Origin: Pirellulales bacterium
GTDB taxonomy: Bacteria > Planctomycetota > Planctomycetia > Pirellulales > Thermoguttaceae
DNA: 64,000 bases
Reading direction: 5' to 3'
NCBI GenBank assembly: GCA_016935315.1
Contig: JAFGRD010000169.1
Span: forward strand, 1-64,000
Shown here: positions 18,401-26,616 of the stretch, in pieces
Layout of the letters: each line of letters starts with the position of its first letter
How positions within the stretch are numbered: position 1 is the stretch's first letter
Position numbers and translations under genes: made by a program
The notes under the pieces: generated by a model
What the model saw: only the letters and a program-made list of their open reading frames with translations
Databases searched by the model: none
Told to the model about the DNA's origin: nothing

Positions 18401-18764
18401 CGAAATCCGGCGTGTTGCTGAAGGTCAGCTCGGCGGCGTCCACGTTGGCGATATCGAAGCGGTCGACGTGCCGAAAGGCGGCAATCGCCGTCGGCTTGCC
18501 GAAATCAAAATCGATGAACGTATCCGTACCCTTGCTGTCGGAGGCGTATTCGCTCGTGCGGTGCGGATCGACGTAGCCGTCGGCGATCTTCTCGATGTCG
18601 AAGTTACCGCCCGGATACGCGGCCGCGCCGGCGATAATCTTCGGCTTCGGCAGCGCCTTCAGCGGCGTAAACGCGGCCGCTCCCGTGACGGGCGTCCCGC
18701 CGATCGCGCAGGTCGCCGCCAGGAATGCCAAGGTGCCGAGACCGGCGAGCAAGGAACGAAACAT
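15426..18764 (-). CDS. Exported GH38-family alpha-mannosidase-like enzyme with discoidin domain
   Basis: A 1112-residue secreted glycosidase. After a signal peptide (1-29), residues about 40-175 resemble an F5/8-type discoidin/carbohydrate-binding domain (DTFIDFDFGKPTAIAAF, ARYVRWQV). The GH38 catalytic domain starts near 280 with HSHVDIGYTH (285-294), holding the zinc ligands, and includes the presumed nucleophile region ISDVPGYTWGLVPAMAQSG and the WEDGAGSS block. The long C-terminal half is the beta-rich mannosidase domain. GH38 enzymes release alpha-mannose with retention and need zinc; the substrate here is unknown. The gene converges on sulfatase 1 and is divergent from the GH16 gene. 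Confidence 0.88.
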   Translation of the reverse strand: MFRSLLAGLGTLAFLAATCAIGGTPVTGAAAFTPLKALPKPKIIAGAAAYPGGNFDIEKIADGYVDPHRTSEYASDSKGTDTFIDFDFGKPTAIAAFRHVDRFDIANVDAAELTFSNTPDFAEPLGKVAIDHVGTRGGTTLVPFAPVTARYVRWQVTALTTYKTVGGAEIDFFTADPPEAEPKRTSVDATVSPALERRDGKLLLPYRVTVQYPYIEPVDATLEMPGSPPKNVSLRLGAHVFEGHAPAVKTETAVDVALKIDGRTVVQSELKLRPVRRWVMYILPHSHVDIGYTHVQTEVMQRQWGHFAQAIELARNTADYPAGARFKWNAEVLWAVDSLLREAPAERRQELLDAVRKGWVELDGLYGNELTALCRPEELLRLLDCARRVSRQYDLPIDAAMISDVPGYTWGLVPAMAQSGVKYLSIGPNHCHRIGHTLSEWGDKAFYWVSPSGNEKVLCWMAGKAYSWFHGGRLGTIDQAGPQPLLEYLGELADSDYPYDMVQVRYSIQGDNGPPDPKLPDFVKDWNAKYAYPQLVIATTAEMFREFERRYGDQVPEVRGDFTPYWEDGAGSSARETADNRAAAERLVQAETLWAMLRPGQYPDEAFYAAWRNAVLYDEHTWGAHCSISRPDDEFTLSQWKIKQAFAVDAARQSRQLLEAAIGTPADQPSTVAAVQVFNTCSWPRTDLVVLRKEWSAADEQVTGPDGKPVAAQRLADGRLAFLATEVPPFGAKRFVLGRSAGEPRDSSPLKTGASAESTRLSNAAVTVTLDSQTGAIAELLAGGMPSNLVNARAGLGLNEYVYVAGRDPKNQQRNAAAKITVQEAGPLVASLLVESDAPGCRRLTREVRLIDGLDRVELINVVDKQQVRSKEGVHFGFAFQVPGGVMRMDIPWAVVRPELDQFPGACKNYFTVQRWVDVSNDDFGVTWATVEAPLVEVGAIAMDVSRPIAEPSEWIDHLEPTQTLYSYVMNNYWETNYKASQQGPTTFRYAIRPHAGPYNAIESARFGIEQSQPLIVVPATGQTPSLVASRLRVEPDGVIVTALKPSRDGKALIVRLFGAGGKPAKAKLGWSEPAPRSISTTDLFEEPGAELTGQVDVPAFGIVTLRAELGE

Positions 18765-19131
18765 CGCAAACTCCTTTTCAGGCAGGAAGACGAGAACACC
18801 ATCGGAATCTCAGGGGGTCATTCTAGCCCGCCGCAGACTCCGCGCCAACAAGCAGCAACGCCCGAGCCAGGACACGACAGACGGTCTCTGACAGCCATCG
18901 TACCACGTCCTTGGCCAAGATCCCGACGGGCCGGCGAAGCCAAGCGAGCCCGCAGTCTCCGAAGAGTTGTCTTGGAGTAGAGGCGAAGGAGGCGAGCCCC
19001 GGATGGAACGCACGGGATCGGTTGTGGAATATCGAGCAACCCACTCTGGCGATAGGCGCCGGGGGGTCGCCTGGCTAGAATGGAAGGCCTTGCGAGCCTG
19101 GACAAGAGTAACTCAAGAGGAGGAACAGGAA
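18765..19131. other. Divergent promoter region between the GH38 and GH16 genes
   Basis: No gene is visible in these 367 bp. The only clear signals are a ribosome binding site for each divergent gene: AAGAGGAGG just before 19132, and AAAAGGAG on the minus strand before 18764. No clear -35/-10 pair or hairpin stands out. Confidence 0.4.
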
Positions 19132-20838
19132 ATGAACCGGTCGCTGTTGTTGTCTGTGGTGCTGGCCTTGGCAATTGCGCCGGCGTGGGGATCGACGCCG
19201 GTGGTCGTGCAGGATTTTGAAAAGGCCTCTTCGCTGCCCAAGGTGTGGGTCGTAGGAATCCCCAACGAGAATGCGGCAGTCACCTTATCGACGGACCACC
19301 CGTGCGACGGAAAGCAGTGCCTGAACCTGCATTACCATTTCACCGGGGAAGGGCAATACCTGGGCATTCCAATCCCGGTCAAGATTCAGGCGCCGATTCA
19401 TCAACTGCATTTCACGCTCTATGGCGACAGCTCGGGGTGCGGGTACGGAGTCTATTTGGCCGACGCCCGTGGCGAAACGCACAAGTATAGAAACGCAGAA
19501 GTGATGAAGATCGATTTCAAGGGCTGGAAAGAACTTGTCATCGACTTGGACGCCGGCCACGAGACTTGGGGAGGAGATAAGAACGGCAAAATCGATTATC
19601 CGATCACGGGGATCACGTTCGAGATCAGTCATGCCAAGACGCCCGTCGAGAGCGATCTGTTCTTCGATTCCCTCATCGTGGACTCCGAGAAGAGCGCTGA
19701 GGAGACCTTGGGCTGCCAGGTGTCTGTGGTCTCGCCGGGCTATTGCTCCGAGGCATCCAGAGACACCCTCGTCACCCTGGCGGCCCCCGGCTTCAAGAAG
19801 TTGACCGTGAAGTGCTGGAAGCAAGGCGATGTCTTTGGCTCCGATTCCACCGTTGCCACCGTCGCACTCGATGCGAAAGGCAACGGCTCGTTCATTTTCC
19901 CGGCCGATGCCTATCCGCACGGCCCCGTCACGGTGACGATCAGCGGCGACAACGGTGCCGTCAAAGACAATTGTTACCTGCAGCTCTACAACCGGGGTGG
20001 CGTTTCCTGGAACGAAGGAATGCCCGCCGATCCGCCGGCGGCCAAAGGCATGGCGCTGGTTTTTGCCGATGACTTCGAAGGCCCCCTCTCCATTTCCAGC
20101 ACCGATCCGAAGGCCACCTATTATGACCACAAGCCGCCCGGCGGCTGGCAGGACTTCAGTACGCTTCGATTCACGAGTTTCGATCAACCCAACAATCCCT
20201 TTAGCCAGGTCGATTCCTATCTGCGGATTAGGGCCAGTGAGAAGGCCGAGAGTGCCGGCTTGATATCCTCCATGAAGAACGACGCCAGCGGGATCACGGC
20301 CAAGGCTCCCTGTTACTTTGAATGCCGCTTTGTCGGACCGAATGCCATCGGCACGTGGCCGGCCTTTTGGCTCCTGACGGATTACATGACGGATCACGTC
20401 AAAGGCATCAAAGTACCGTGCGATGAGTTGGACATCATCGAAGCCTATGGCGGCGAAGGCCCCGGCCATCCCAACGCGTTCGACGCCTATATGATCTGCC
20501 CCCACGCCTGGGACCAGGGCGAGAGCGGCAAGGCGATTGAAAAGAAGGCCTTCGAGAGTTTGCACAATCCAATTCGCATGCGCAAGTTCGGTATCCCCTC
20601 AACTTGGTATGAGGCGCCGCACACCTACGGCTGCAAGATCACCGAGACGGACACGATCTACTATTGCGACAACATCGAAGTCGGCCGCCACCCGACGCTT
20701 CCGCTCTCCAAGCAGAGCCGGTTCTTCTTTCTGATCAATCTTGCCACCGGCGGCGGCTGGCCCGTCGATCTGTCGCGGTATGACGGCCTGGCCGACATGT
20801 ATGTCGACTACGTGCGCGTGTATCAAGGAGAGAAATGA
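19132..20838 (+). CDS. Exported GH16 glycoside hydrolase with N-terminal accessory domains
   Basis: A 568-residue secreted protein. A signal peptide (1-20) is followed by a beta-sandwich of carbohydrate-binding type (about 22-185; VVVQDFEKASSLP...) and an Ig-like stretch (about 195-285). The GH16 concanavalin-like domain lies at about 300-568, with GTWPAFWLLTDYM and the catalytic signature ELDIIE (Glu432, Asp434, Glu437), where the first Glu is the nucleophile and the last the acid/base. GH16 enzymes cleave beta-1,3/1,4-glucans or galactans such as agar, carrageenan and laminarin; the target cannot be read here. A strong AAGAGGAGG site fixes the start. Its codons look clearly less GC-rich than its neighbours, suggesting a different history. 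Confidence 0.88.
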   Translation: MNRSLLLSVVLALAIAPAWGSTPVVVQDFEKASSLPKVWVVGIPNENAAVTLSTDHPCDGKQCLNLHYHFTGEGQYLGIPIPVKIQAPIHQLHFTLYGDSSGCGYGVYLADARGETHKYRNAEVMKIDFKGWKELVIDLDAGHETWGGDKNGKIDYPITGITFEISHAKTPVESDLFFDSLIVDSEKSAEETLGCQVSVVSPGYCSEASRDTLVTLAAPGFKKLTVKCWKQGDVFGSDSTVATVALDAKGNGSFIFPADAYPHGPVTVTISGDNGAVKDNCYLQLYNRGGVSWNEGMPADPPAAKGMALVFADDFEGPLSISSTDPKATYYDHKPPGGWQDFSTLRFTSFDQPNNPFSQVDSYLRIRASEKAESAGLISSMKNDASGITAKAPCYFECRFVGPNAIGTWPAFWLLTDYMTDHVKGIKVPCDELDIIEAYGGEGPGHPNAFDAYMICPHAWDQGESGKAIEKKAFESLHNPIRMRKFGIPSTWYEAPHTYGCKITETDTIYYCDNIEVGRHPTLPLSKQSRFFFLINLATGGGWPVDLSRYDGLADMYVDYVRVYQGEK

Positions 20839-20929
20839 GTCACGTCCACGTCATGGCCTCAAGATGGCAACACTGCTGGGATTGGGGGGAGACCAGTTCT
20901 TGCAGAAACACAAGGTTGCGGGAATCAGG

Positions 20930-22627
20930 CTAGCCGCTCCACTCGCGAATCAACAGCCGCAGAACGTCGCGCCGCCGCACCACGCCGAGAAACTGGTGCG
21001 GCTCTTCGGCGGCGATCACCGGAATGCAGTCGTCCTTGCTACGGGCGAAGATCTGGCTGGCGCGGCTGATCGGCTCGTCGGGATAGAGGACCTGCCGGGC
21101 GGGCGTGGTGACGTCGGTCGCGCGGACCAGCGGACCCAGCTTCCGGTCGAACAGGGCGTGGCTGAGCTCGCGGTAGCGAATCACGCCGATCAGGTCGCCC
21201 GTCTGGTCGACGACCGGAAACGTGTTGTCGCGGCTGTGCTCGATGCAGGCGACCACGTCGTCGAACGTGGCCGACTGCGGCACGCTGCGGACGTTCTTGC
21301 GCATGAGCTGGCGGATCGTCAGCTCGCCTTCCGACCGGCCGCCCCAGGGATCGAGCCCGAAGGCGATCAACACCCGGTTCCAGACGGCGCGCAACTGCTC
21401 GACGGGGCCGACGCCCGGATGGTGGACAGCCTGGGCCAGTGGCACCTCGCCGCTGCAGAGCACGGCCTGGCGAATCAACAGCGGCCCGGCAATCTCGAAA
21501 ACCACCACCGTGCCGAGAATGACGGTCTGGACGTCCTCGCAGATCTGCGGCAGCGTGCCCGATAGCTTCGCGGTCCGCTGCACGGCGATCGACGACAGGG
21601 CGATGGCCGCGCCGGCCTGCGACATCAACGTCAGACCGAGCCAGTTGCGGATTTCGGGCTCCTCGTGTTGGGTTTGGGCGGCCAGGCGGATTCCCAGGTA
21701 TTTGCCCGCGGCGCGGAAGGCCAGATAGCCGACGCCGGCGGCACCCGCCAGATAGAGCTTGTGGACGTCGAGGTCCACGCCGTGGGTGACGAAGAACACC
21801 ACGCAGAGCAGGCCGGTCAGCCGATCGAGCTCGGCCAGCACGTGCCGGGTCTGGTAGGAGCTGTTGGCCACGGTGGCGCCCATGGCCAGGAAGGTCAGCA
21901 GGTAGGGTACATCGAAGGCCAGGCAGAGCCCCAAGGCCAAAGTAATCGCGCCGACCAGCAGCACCAGCCGCCGCGCCTCGGCCACCAGGCCGTAGCAGTA
22001 GCTGACGGTCAACCCGGCCGCCGCGCCCAGCACGATCGAGCCGGCCAGATCGCGGGCGAGATAGGCCAATTGGGCCAGGGGCGAGTCCCGGAGCTCGCCG
22101 TGCAGCAGCAGGATCGCCAGAAACAGCAGCTCGAAGGCCACGATCGACGCCAGATTGTTCAGCGCTACCAGGGCGTTGGTGTATTCGGTGACCGAGCCCT
22201 CCGATTCGGTTTCTTTGAGCACCAGGATCGTGGTGGCCGGGGCGGTGGCCAGGCCGAGCGCGCCGAGCAACAGCGCGGTTTCCCAGCCCGCTCCCAACAG
22301 CAACAGACCGATCGCCACCAGCAGGAACGTGGCGCCCAGCTCGCCCAGCGACAGCCGCAGCACGCGGCGGAGGATGCGTCGCGCCCTGGCAAGCGGGAAG
22401 TGGCATCCCAGGTTAAACAAGACCAGCGCGATGGCCAGCTTCGTCAGTGGTTCGATCTGTTCGAAGTGCTGCCGGGGAACGCAATCCAGCAGAGACGGTC
22501 CCAGCAGCACGCCCATCAGCAGGTAGGAGGTGACCTTCGGCAGCCGGAACAGCTGGCCGACCACGCCCGCCAACAACGCGGCCGTCATCAGCATTCCCAG
22601 CGTCGTCGTGGCCCCCGGCCATTCCAT
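20930..22627 (-). CDS. CPA2-family cation/proton antiporter with two C-terminal CBS domains
   Basis: A 565-residue Kef/NapA-type sodium-proton or potassium-proton antiporter. About twelve membrane helices occupy residues 1-400, including the PKVTSYLLMGVLLGPSLL entry helix, the LATAPATTILVLKE crossover region and the FVTHGVDLDVHKLY region. A linker with no TrkA-N (NAD-binding) domain leads to two CBS motifs at about 440-495 (VRSVPQSATFDDVVACIEHS, FPVVDQTGDLIGVI) and 500-562 (FLGVVRRRDVLRLL). CBS pairs usually bind adenosyl ligands, so gating by nucleotide or ionic status is plausible (inference). The promoter should lie in the short gap near 22.65 kb, or the gene may be co-transcribed with the upstream FAH gene 50 bp away. 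Confidence 0.9.
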   Translation of the reverse strand: MEWPGATTTLGMLMTAALLAGVVGQLFRLPKVTSYLLMGVLLGPSLLDCVPRQHFEQIEPLTKLAIALVLFNLGCHFPLARARRILRRVLRLSLGELGATFLLVAIGLLLLGAGWETALLLGALGLATAPATTILVLKETESEGSVTEYTNALVALNNLASIVAFELLFLAILLLHGELRDSPLAQLAYLARDLAGSIVLGAAAGLTVSYCYGLVAEARRLVLLVGAITLALGLCLAFDVPYLLTFLAMGATVANSSYQTRHVLAELDRLTGLLCVVFFVTHGVDLDVHKLYLAGAAGVGYLAFRAAGKYLGIRLAAQTQHEEPEIRNWLGLTLMSQAGAAIALSSIAVQRTAKLSGTLPQICEDVQTVILGTVVVFEIAGPLLIRQAVLCSGEVPLAQAVHHPGVGPVEQLRAVWNRVLIAFGLDPWGGRSEGELTIRQLMRKNVRSVPQSATFDDVVACIEHSRDNTFPVVDQTGDLIGVIRYRELSHALFDRKLGPLVRATDVTTPARQVLYPDEPISRASQIFARSKDDCIPVIAAEEPHQFLGVVRRRDVLRLLIREWSG

Positions 22628-22677
22628 TGCGTTGTTTCCTTCCCACCGGTGCCCACAGCGCGGCAGGCCTGGGGGAA

Positions 22678-23523
22678 TTACGGGACGGCTACGGGGTTCT
22701 TCAAGACGCCGACGCCTTCGACCTCGACCTCAATCACGTCGCCCGGCGCGATGTTCGTGGTTTGGCCCGAGGTGCCGGTGAAGATCAGATCGCCGGCCTC
22801 CAGCGTACAGTGGCGGCTGGCGAAACTGACCATTTGCGACACGTTGAAGATCATCTGGCTGGTTCGCTCCTGCTGCTTCACCTCGCCGTTTTGCCGCAAT
22901 TGCACCAGCAGATCGTCGTAGTCGAGGCCGGCGACGATCCTCGGGCCGCAAGGACCGAACGTATCGGAGCCCTTCGCCCGCCACCACTGGGTGTCGTTCT
23001 TCTGCCAGTCTCGCGCGCTGACGTCGTTGCCGCAGGTAACTCCCAGCACGTAGTCCAGCGCCCGGGCCTCGGGCACGTTGCGGGCCCGCCGGCCGATCAC
23101 GATCACCAACTCGGCCTCGTACTGGACGTTGGTCGCGCCCTCGGGAATCACGATCGGCTCTGCCTGGGCAATCAGGCAGGAGGGTGGTTTGTAGAAGAAC
23201 TGCGGGACCTCGGGCGGTGCCGTGTCGCCGCCGTGGCTGCGGTAGTTGTGGGCCGCGGCCAGCACCTTGCTCGGCTGGGCGGGAACCAGCAGCTTGACGT
23301 CCGAGAGCTGGTGGGTCGTTCCGGTCGGCTTCCACTGGCCGAACAGATCGCCATCGAGCCGGCGGACGCGGTCGCCTTCGACGATGCCATAGGCGACCGT
23401 GTCGGCGACCTGGAATCGAACGTATTGCGCAACCTGTTTTTCCGCGGTCTCCGCGCGGCCGCCGACCGACAGCAAGACACCACACGCCAAGGCAACCGCC
23501 GCCATCGATTTCAGCCGATACAT
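22678..23523 (-). CDS. Exported fumarylacetoacetate hydrolase-family enzyme
   Basis: A 281-residue FAH-family protein with the family core: KVLAAAHNYRSHG, the metal site YEAELVIVIGRRARNV (an ExE pattern), DVSARDWQKNDTQWWRAKGSDTFGPCGP, and the C-terminal LEAGDLIFTGTSGQT...PGDVIEVEVEGVG. The unusual part is a Sec-type signal peptide at residues 1-25 (SMAAVALACGVLLSVGGRA), since FAH enzymes are normally cytosolic. Start at 23523 is set by GGGAGG about 9 nt upstream. The likely chemistry is hydrolysis or isomerisation of a 2-oxo/2,4-diketo acid, but the substrate is unknown. Confidence 0.88.
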   Translation of the reverse strand: MYRLKSMAAVALACGVLLSVGGRAETAEKQVAQYVRFQVADTVAYGIVEGDRVRRLDGDLFGQWKPTGTTHQLSDVKLLVPAQPSKVLAAAHNYRSHGGDTAPPEVPQFFYKPPSCLIAQAEPIVIPEGATNVQYEAELVIVIGRRARNVPEARALDYVLGVTCGNDVSARDWQKNDTQWWRAKGSDTFGPCGPRIVAGLDYDDLLVQLRQNGEVKQQERTSQMIFNVSQMVSFASRHCTLEAGDLIFTGTSGQTTNIAPGDVIEVEVEGVGVLKNPVAVP

Positions 23524-23738
23524 CGCAAGATCCTCCCGAGTGAAAACGTTTTCCGGCCTGGCCCCCAACGACTGCATCGATTGTAGGTTGCGGGCGCGGC
23601 GTTGGCAAGAGACGATCCGTCGGCGTGCTTGCACGCGGCGCGGCAGGGGCGTATGATGGCCCGCGGCGGCGGACGTTCGGCCGGCGGCGAGACGCCGGGC
23701 CGTAGACACTGATCAACCGTTCTTGGGGAGGTCTTGCG

Positions 23739-24707
23739 ATGCGAAGATGGCACCTGTTCTCACTCGGCGTCGTGGTAGGTTTGCTGGTGGCCGCCGGGTT
23801 CGGATTCGCCCGCTCCGGCGCGCCGGCCGACGCCGACCAGCCGGCGACCTTTGCCGGTGTGCCGGTGCGTCCGGACGACGGCAAGCTGGGAGTGATCGAG
23901 TTCGGGGCGCATCCCGACGATTGTGAAATCCGAGCCGGCGGGGTGGCCGCCCTGTGGTCCGAGTTGGGACACCACGTGAAGTTCGTCTCGGTAACCAACG
24001 GCGACATCGGACACTGGGCCATCGCCGGCGGCCCGCTGGCCATTCGCCGCAACGCCGAAGTCCAAGCGGCGGCCGAGGTTCTCGGCGTCACCTCCGAGGT
24101 GCTCGACATCCACGACGGCGAGCTGATGCCGACGCTGGAGAATCGCAAGATCATCACGCGGCTGATCCGCCAGTGGAACGCCGATGTCGTGATCGCCCAT
24201 CGGCCCAACGACTATCATCCCGACCACCGCTACACGGGCGTGCTGATGCAGGACAGCGCATACATGGTGGGCGTGCCGTTCTTGTGTCCCGACACGCCGC
24301 CGCTAAAGAAGAGCCCGGTCTTCCTCTACTCCTACGATCGTTTCCAGACGCCGACGCCGTTTCGGCCCGACGTGGTCGTGTCGATCGACGGCGTGATCGA
24401 GCAGAAACTCGACGCGCTGGCCACGCTGGAATCGCAATTCATCGAAGGCGGGGCAATGGGCAGCGCGGCCCGCATGCCGCGCAACGCCGCCGAGCGGGAG
24501 CAGGCCCACCAACGGTTGCGCGATAGCTTCAAGCGTCGTTGCGCCAATGTGGCCGACCGCTGTCGCGACAAGCTGATCGAGCTTTACGGCGAAGAGAAGG
24601 GCAAGAACGTGCGATTTGCCGAGGCGTTCGAGATCTGCGAATACGGCCGGCAACCCAACGCCGAAGAGCTCCGACAACTCTTCCCGTTCTTGCCGAAGAA
24701 GGACTGA
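23739..24707 (+). CDS. Exported PIG-L family deacetylase
   Basis: A 322-residue zinc-dependent N-acetylglucosaminyl deacetylase-type protein (LmbE/PIG-L) with a signal anchor or signal peptide at 1-30. The zinc/catalytic motif AHPDD is at 57-61 (FGAHPDDCEI) and the second motif YHPDHRYTG supplies the third ligand near residue 163. Members deacetylate GlcNAc-containing or related sugars; an exported copy probably acts on environmental or envelope glycans. A GGGAGG ribosome binding site precedes the ATG. It is divergent from the FAH-family gene and convergent with the CPBP protease. Confidence 0.92.
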   Translation: MRRWHLFSLGVVVGLLVAAGFGFARSGAPADADQPATFAGVPVRPDDGKLGVIEFGAHPDDCEIRAGGVAALWSELGHHVKFVSVTNGDIGHWAIAGGPLAIRRNAEVQAAAEVLGVTSEVLDIHDGELMPTLENRKIITRLIRQWNADVVIAHRPNDYHPDHRYTGVLMQDSAYMVGVPFLCPDTPPLKKSPVFLYSYDRFQTPTPFRPDVVVSIDGVIEQKLDALATLESQFIEGGAMGSAARMPRNAAEREQAHQRLRDSFKRRCANVADRCRDKLIELYGEEKGKNVRFAEAFEICEYGRQPNAEELRQLFPFLPKKD

Positions 24708-24815
24708 ATCGTCTGGGCAATTCCGGAAGAAACGTTGTCGAGGACGGCGATGGGTTTGGCGCGGACGCCCTGTCGCGGGCGGCCGCTGTGTTGTCCAGAT
24801 TGGCCGAGGCGGCTG

Positions 24816-25628
24816 CTACATCAGGTGCCAATCGCCAATGACGACCACGTAGACGCCCAGCAGCAGATTCGTGACCGCGTGGGCGGCCACGCAGTCCCAG
24901 AGGTTGCGGGTTCTGACCATCAGCCAGGTGACCATCGAGAACCAGACGGCGGCGGCCAGCAACTCGGCCGGGTGCATGGCCATCGGCACCAGCGTGCCGA
25001 CCAGTACGGCCGTCCGATTGACCTGGCCGATCGGCACACGGGACCAGTCGTCCTGCACCACGAGCCGCATCAGGAAGCCCCGCAGGAAAAACTCCTCCAC
25101 GACCGCGACCACCACGACCAGCCCGAAAAAGCGGACGCTCAAAAAACCCCACGCCCGAATCGGGCTGGCCGCAAGCTGCTCCAAGGGATTGAACGCGCTG
25201 CGGGCGCCGGCGGCGATCAGCCAGTCGAGTCCGATCGGCTTCAACAGCGGAACCAGCAGCCTCTGCTCCAAATCGACGCGGCAGAATCCCACCCAAACGA
25301 CGATTCCCACGACGCCGACCGCGACCGCCAGCGGGCTGATCCGAAACGGGAACTGCCGATAGCCGGGCCAGACGAAGACCATGGCCGCGACGGTCAAGGC
25401 GATCTTCAGCGCGTAGACCAGCGGATAGTGTGCATACGGGATGGCCAGCCCGACGGCCGCGCCGCCCGGCTTCTCGGGCGTGGGCTCCAGAGCCCCCGCC
25501 AGCATGAACACGATCATCGGCAGCAGGAACGTCAGCCAGCGGTGGCGTTGCAGCCAAGCCGCGCGACGGCCCGACACGGAGGCGGCGTCCGGGCGCTTGG
25601 GGTCGTTGCCGTTGTGGAATTCGGGCAT
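24816..25628 (-). CDS. CPBP-family intramembrane protease (CAAX-protease related)
   Basis: A 270-residue membrane protein with about seven helices and the complete CPBP/Abi signature: EE at 178-179 with the Arg four residues on (VVEEFFLRGFLMR), His219 in MAMHPAELLAAAVW, and His250/Asn254 in DCVAAHAVTNLLLG. The N-terminal half, with PYAHYPLVYALKI and FRISPLAVAVGVVGIVVW, resembles the 'CAAX prenyl protease-related' subgroup that often accompanies PEP-CTERM/exosortase systems. No exosortase gene is visible here, so a link to protein sorting is only a suggestion. Confidence 0.85.
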   Translation of the reverse strand: MPEFHNGNDPKRPDAASVSGRRAAWLQRHRWLTFLLPMIVFMLAGALEPTPEKPGGAAVGLAIPYAHYPLVYALKIALTVAAMVFVWPGYRQFPFRISPLAVAVGVVGIVVWVGFCRVDLEQRLLVPLLKPIGLDWLIAAGARSAFNPLEQLAASPIRAWGFLSVRFFGLVVVVAVVEEFFLRGFLMRLVVQDDWSRVPIGQVNRTAVLVGTLVPMAMHPAELLAAAVWFSMVTWLMVRTRNLWDCVAAHAVTNLLLGVYVVVIGDWHLM

Positions 25629-25666
25629 CGTGAGCAGAATCGCGTTGGGGAAAGTGACCGCGAGTC

Positions 25667-26359
25667 CTACCCGCTGCGGCCCCGCTTTCCGGCCAGCACT
25701 TCGAGGAATTTGGGCATGAAGTAGGGTAGATCAGGCCAGCCGCGCGACGTGACCAGGTTGCCGTCGACCACGGCCGGCTCGTCGACGAATTCCGCTCCGG
25801 CCAACTCGACGTCGGCCCGGATCCCGTAGTAGGCGGCGATCCGGCGCCCCTTCATCGGCCGGGCCGCGTAGACGACCTGCGGGCCGTGGCACATCGCGCC
25901 CAGCGGAAGCTTCTTGTCGACAAAATGGCCGGTGATCTTCAGCACGTCCTCGTTCTGCCGAATTTCTTCCGGGCCGCGGCCGCCGGGAATCAACAGCCCG
26001 TCGTAATCGGCCGGCGCGACGTCGCGATAGGCCACCTGGACCTGGATCAGGTAGCCCGGCTTCTCGGTGTAGTTGGAGTATTGGGGATCGAAGTCGTGGA
26101 CGACCATCTGCAGGCGTTTTACGTCCACGGCCGCCACCACCGGCACGACGCCTTCTTCGATCAGCCGGTAGACCATGTAATAGGTCTCCATGCCCTCGCT
26201 GAACTCGCCGACGGCGACCAGCACTCGCTTGCCTTCCAGGGGCCGTCGGCCCGGCGGTTGGGCCGTCGCCCGGGTCCCGGCCACGGCGGCGATGCCCGCG
26301 GCTCCCACGGCCGCCAAGGCCCCGCGACGCGTCAGTTTTCCGCTCGTTTGCTTTGCCAT
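25667..26359 (-). CDS. TAT-exported DJ-1/PfpI-family protein
   Basis: A 230-residue DJ-1/PfpI (class I glutamine amidotransferase-like) protein. A TAT-like leader (KLTRRGALAAVGAAG, cleavage after ATAQ) is followed by the alpha/beta domain with GLLIPGGRGPEEIR and the nucleophile elbow GAMCHGP, Cys157. The family contains proteases, glyoxalases/deglycases and stress chaperones; the activity here is not predictable. A GGGAG ribosome binding site fixes the start at 26359. The next gene upstream is divergent and separated by a repeat-bearing gap of 370 bp. Confidence 0.9.
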   Translation of the reverse strand: MAKQTSGKLTRRGALAAVGAAGIAAVAGTRATAQPPGRRPLEGKRVLVAVGEFSEGMETYYMVYRLIEEGVVPVVAAVDVKRLQMVVHDFDPQYSNYTEKPGYLIQVQVAYRDVAPADYDGLLIPGGRGPEEIRQNEDVLKITGHFVDKKLPLGAMCHGPQVVYAARPMKGRRIAAYYGIRADVELAGAEFVDEPAVVDGNLVTSRGWPDLPYFMPKFLEVLAGKRGRSG

Positions 26360-26472
26360 GATGTGCTCCCGGTCGTTCGATTTGGGTCTCGATTCAAGGA
26401 GGTTCCCGCAACCCCCATTCGAAAAGGGTAGCTTTTCGCGCCGCCGAGGACAAGGGCTTGGGGCCGGCCACC

Positions 26473-26526
26473 GGACGGGGTGGACGGGCCGGACGGGGTG
26501 GACGGGCCTGACGGGGTGGACGGGCC
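26473..26526. repeat. Three tandem 18-bp repeats
   Basis: The unit GGACGGGGTGGACGGGCC occurs at 26473-26490 and 26491-26508, and again with one change (first G to T) at 26509-26526. There is no spacer between units, so this is a minisatellite and not a CRISPR array. Confidence 0.95.
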
Positions 26527-26616
26527 TGGGAGTGCGGTGGTTGGAGAAGCTGACTTGCATGTGGCCGGAAGATGTGGTCTGCTGGGAGACATGGCAGGGC
26601 AACGGGAATTCTGCTT

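Noticed and set aside
16626-18980. 784-codon open frame on the plus strand opposite the GH38 gene
   Set aside because: It is an Arg/Gly/Val/His-rich shadow caused by strong GC third-position bias of the minus-strand gene; no family motifs and no ribosome binding site.
26473-26526. CRISPR array
   Set aside because: The repeats are directly adjacent with no spacers and no cas genes are nearby.
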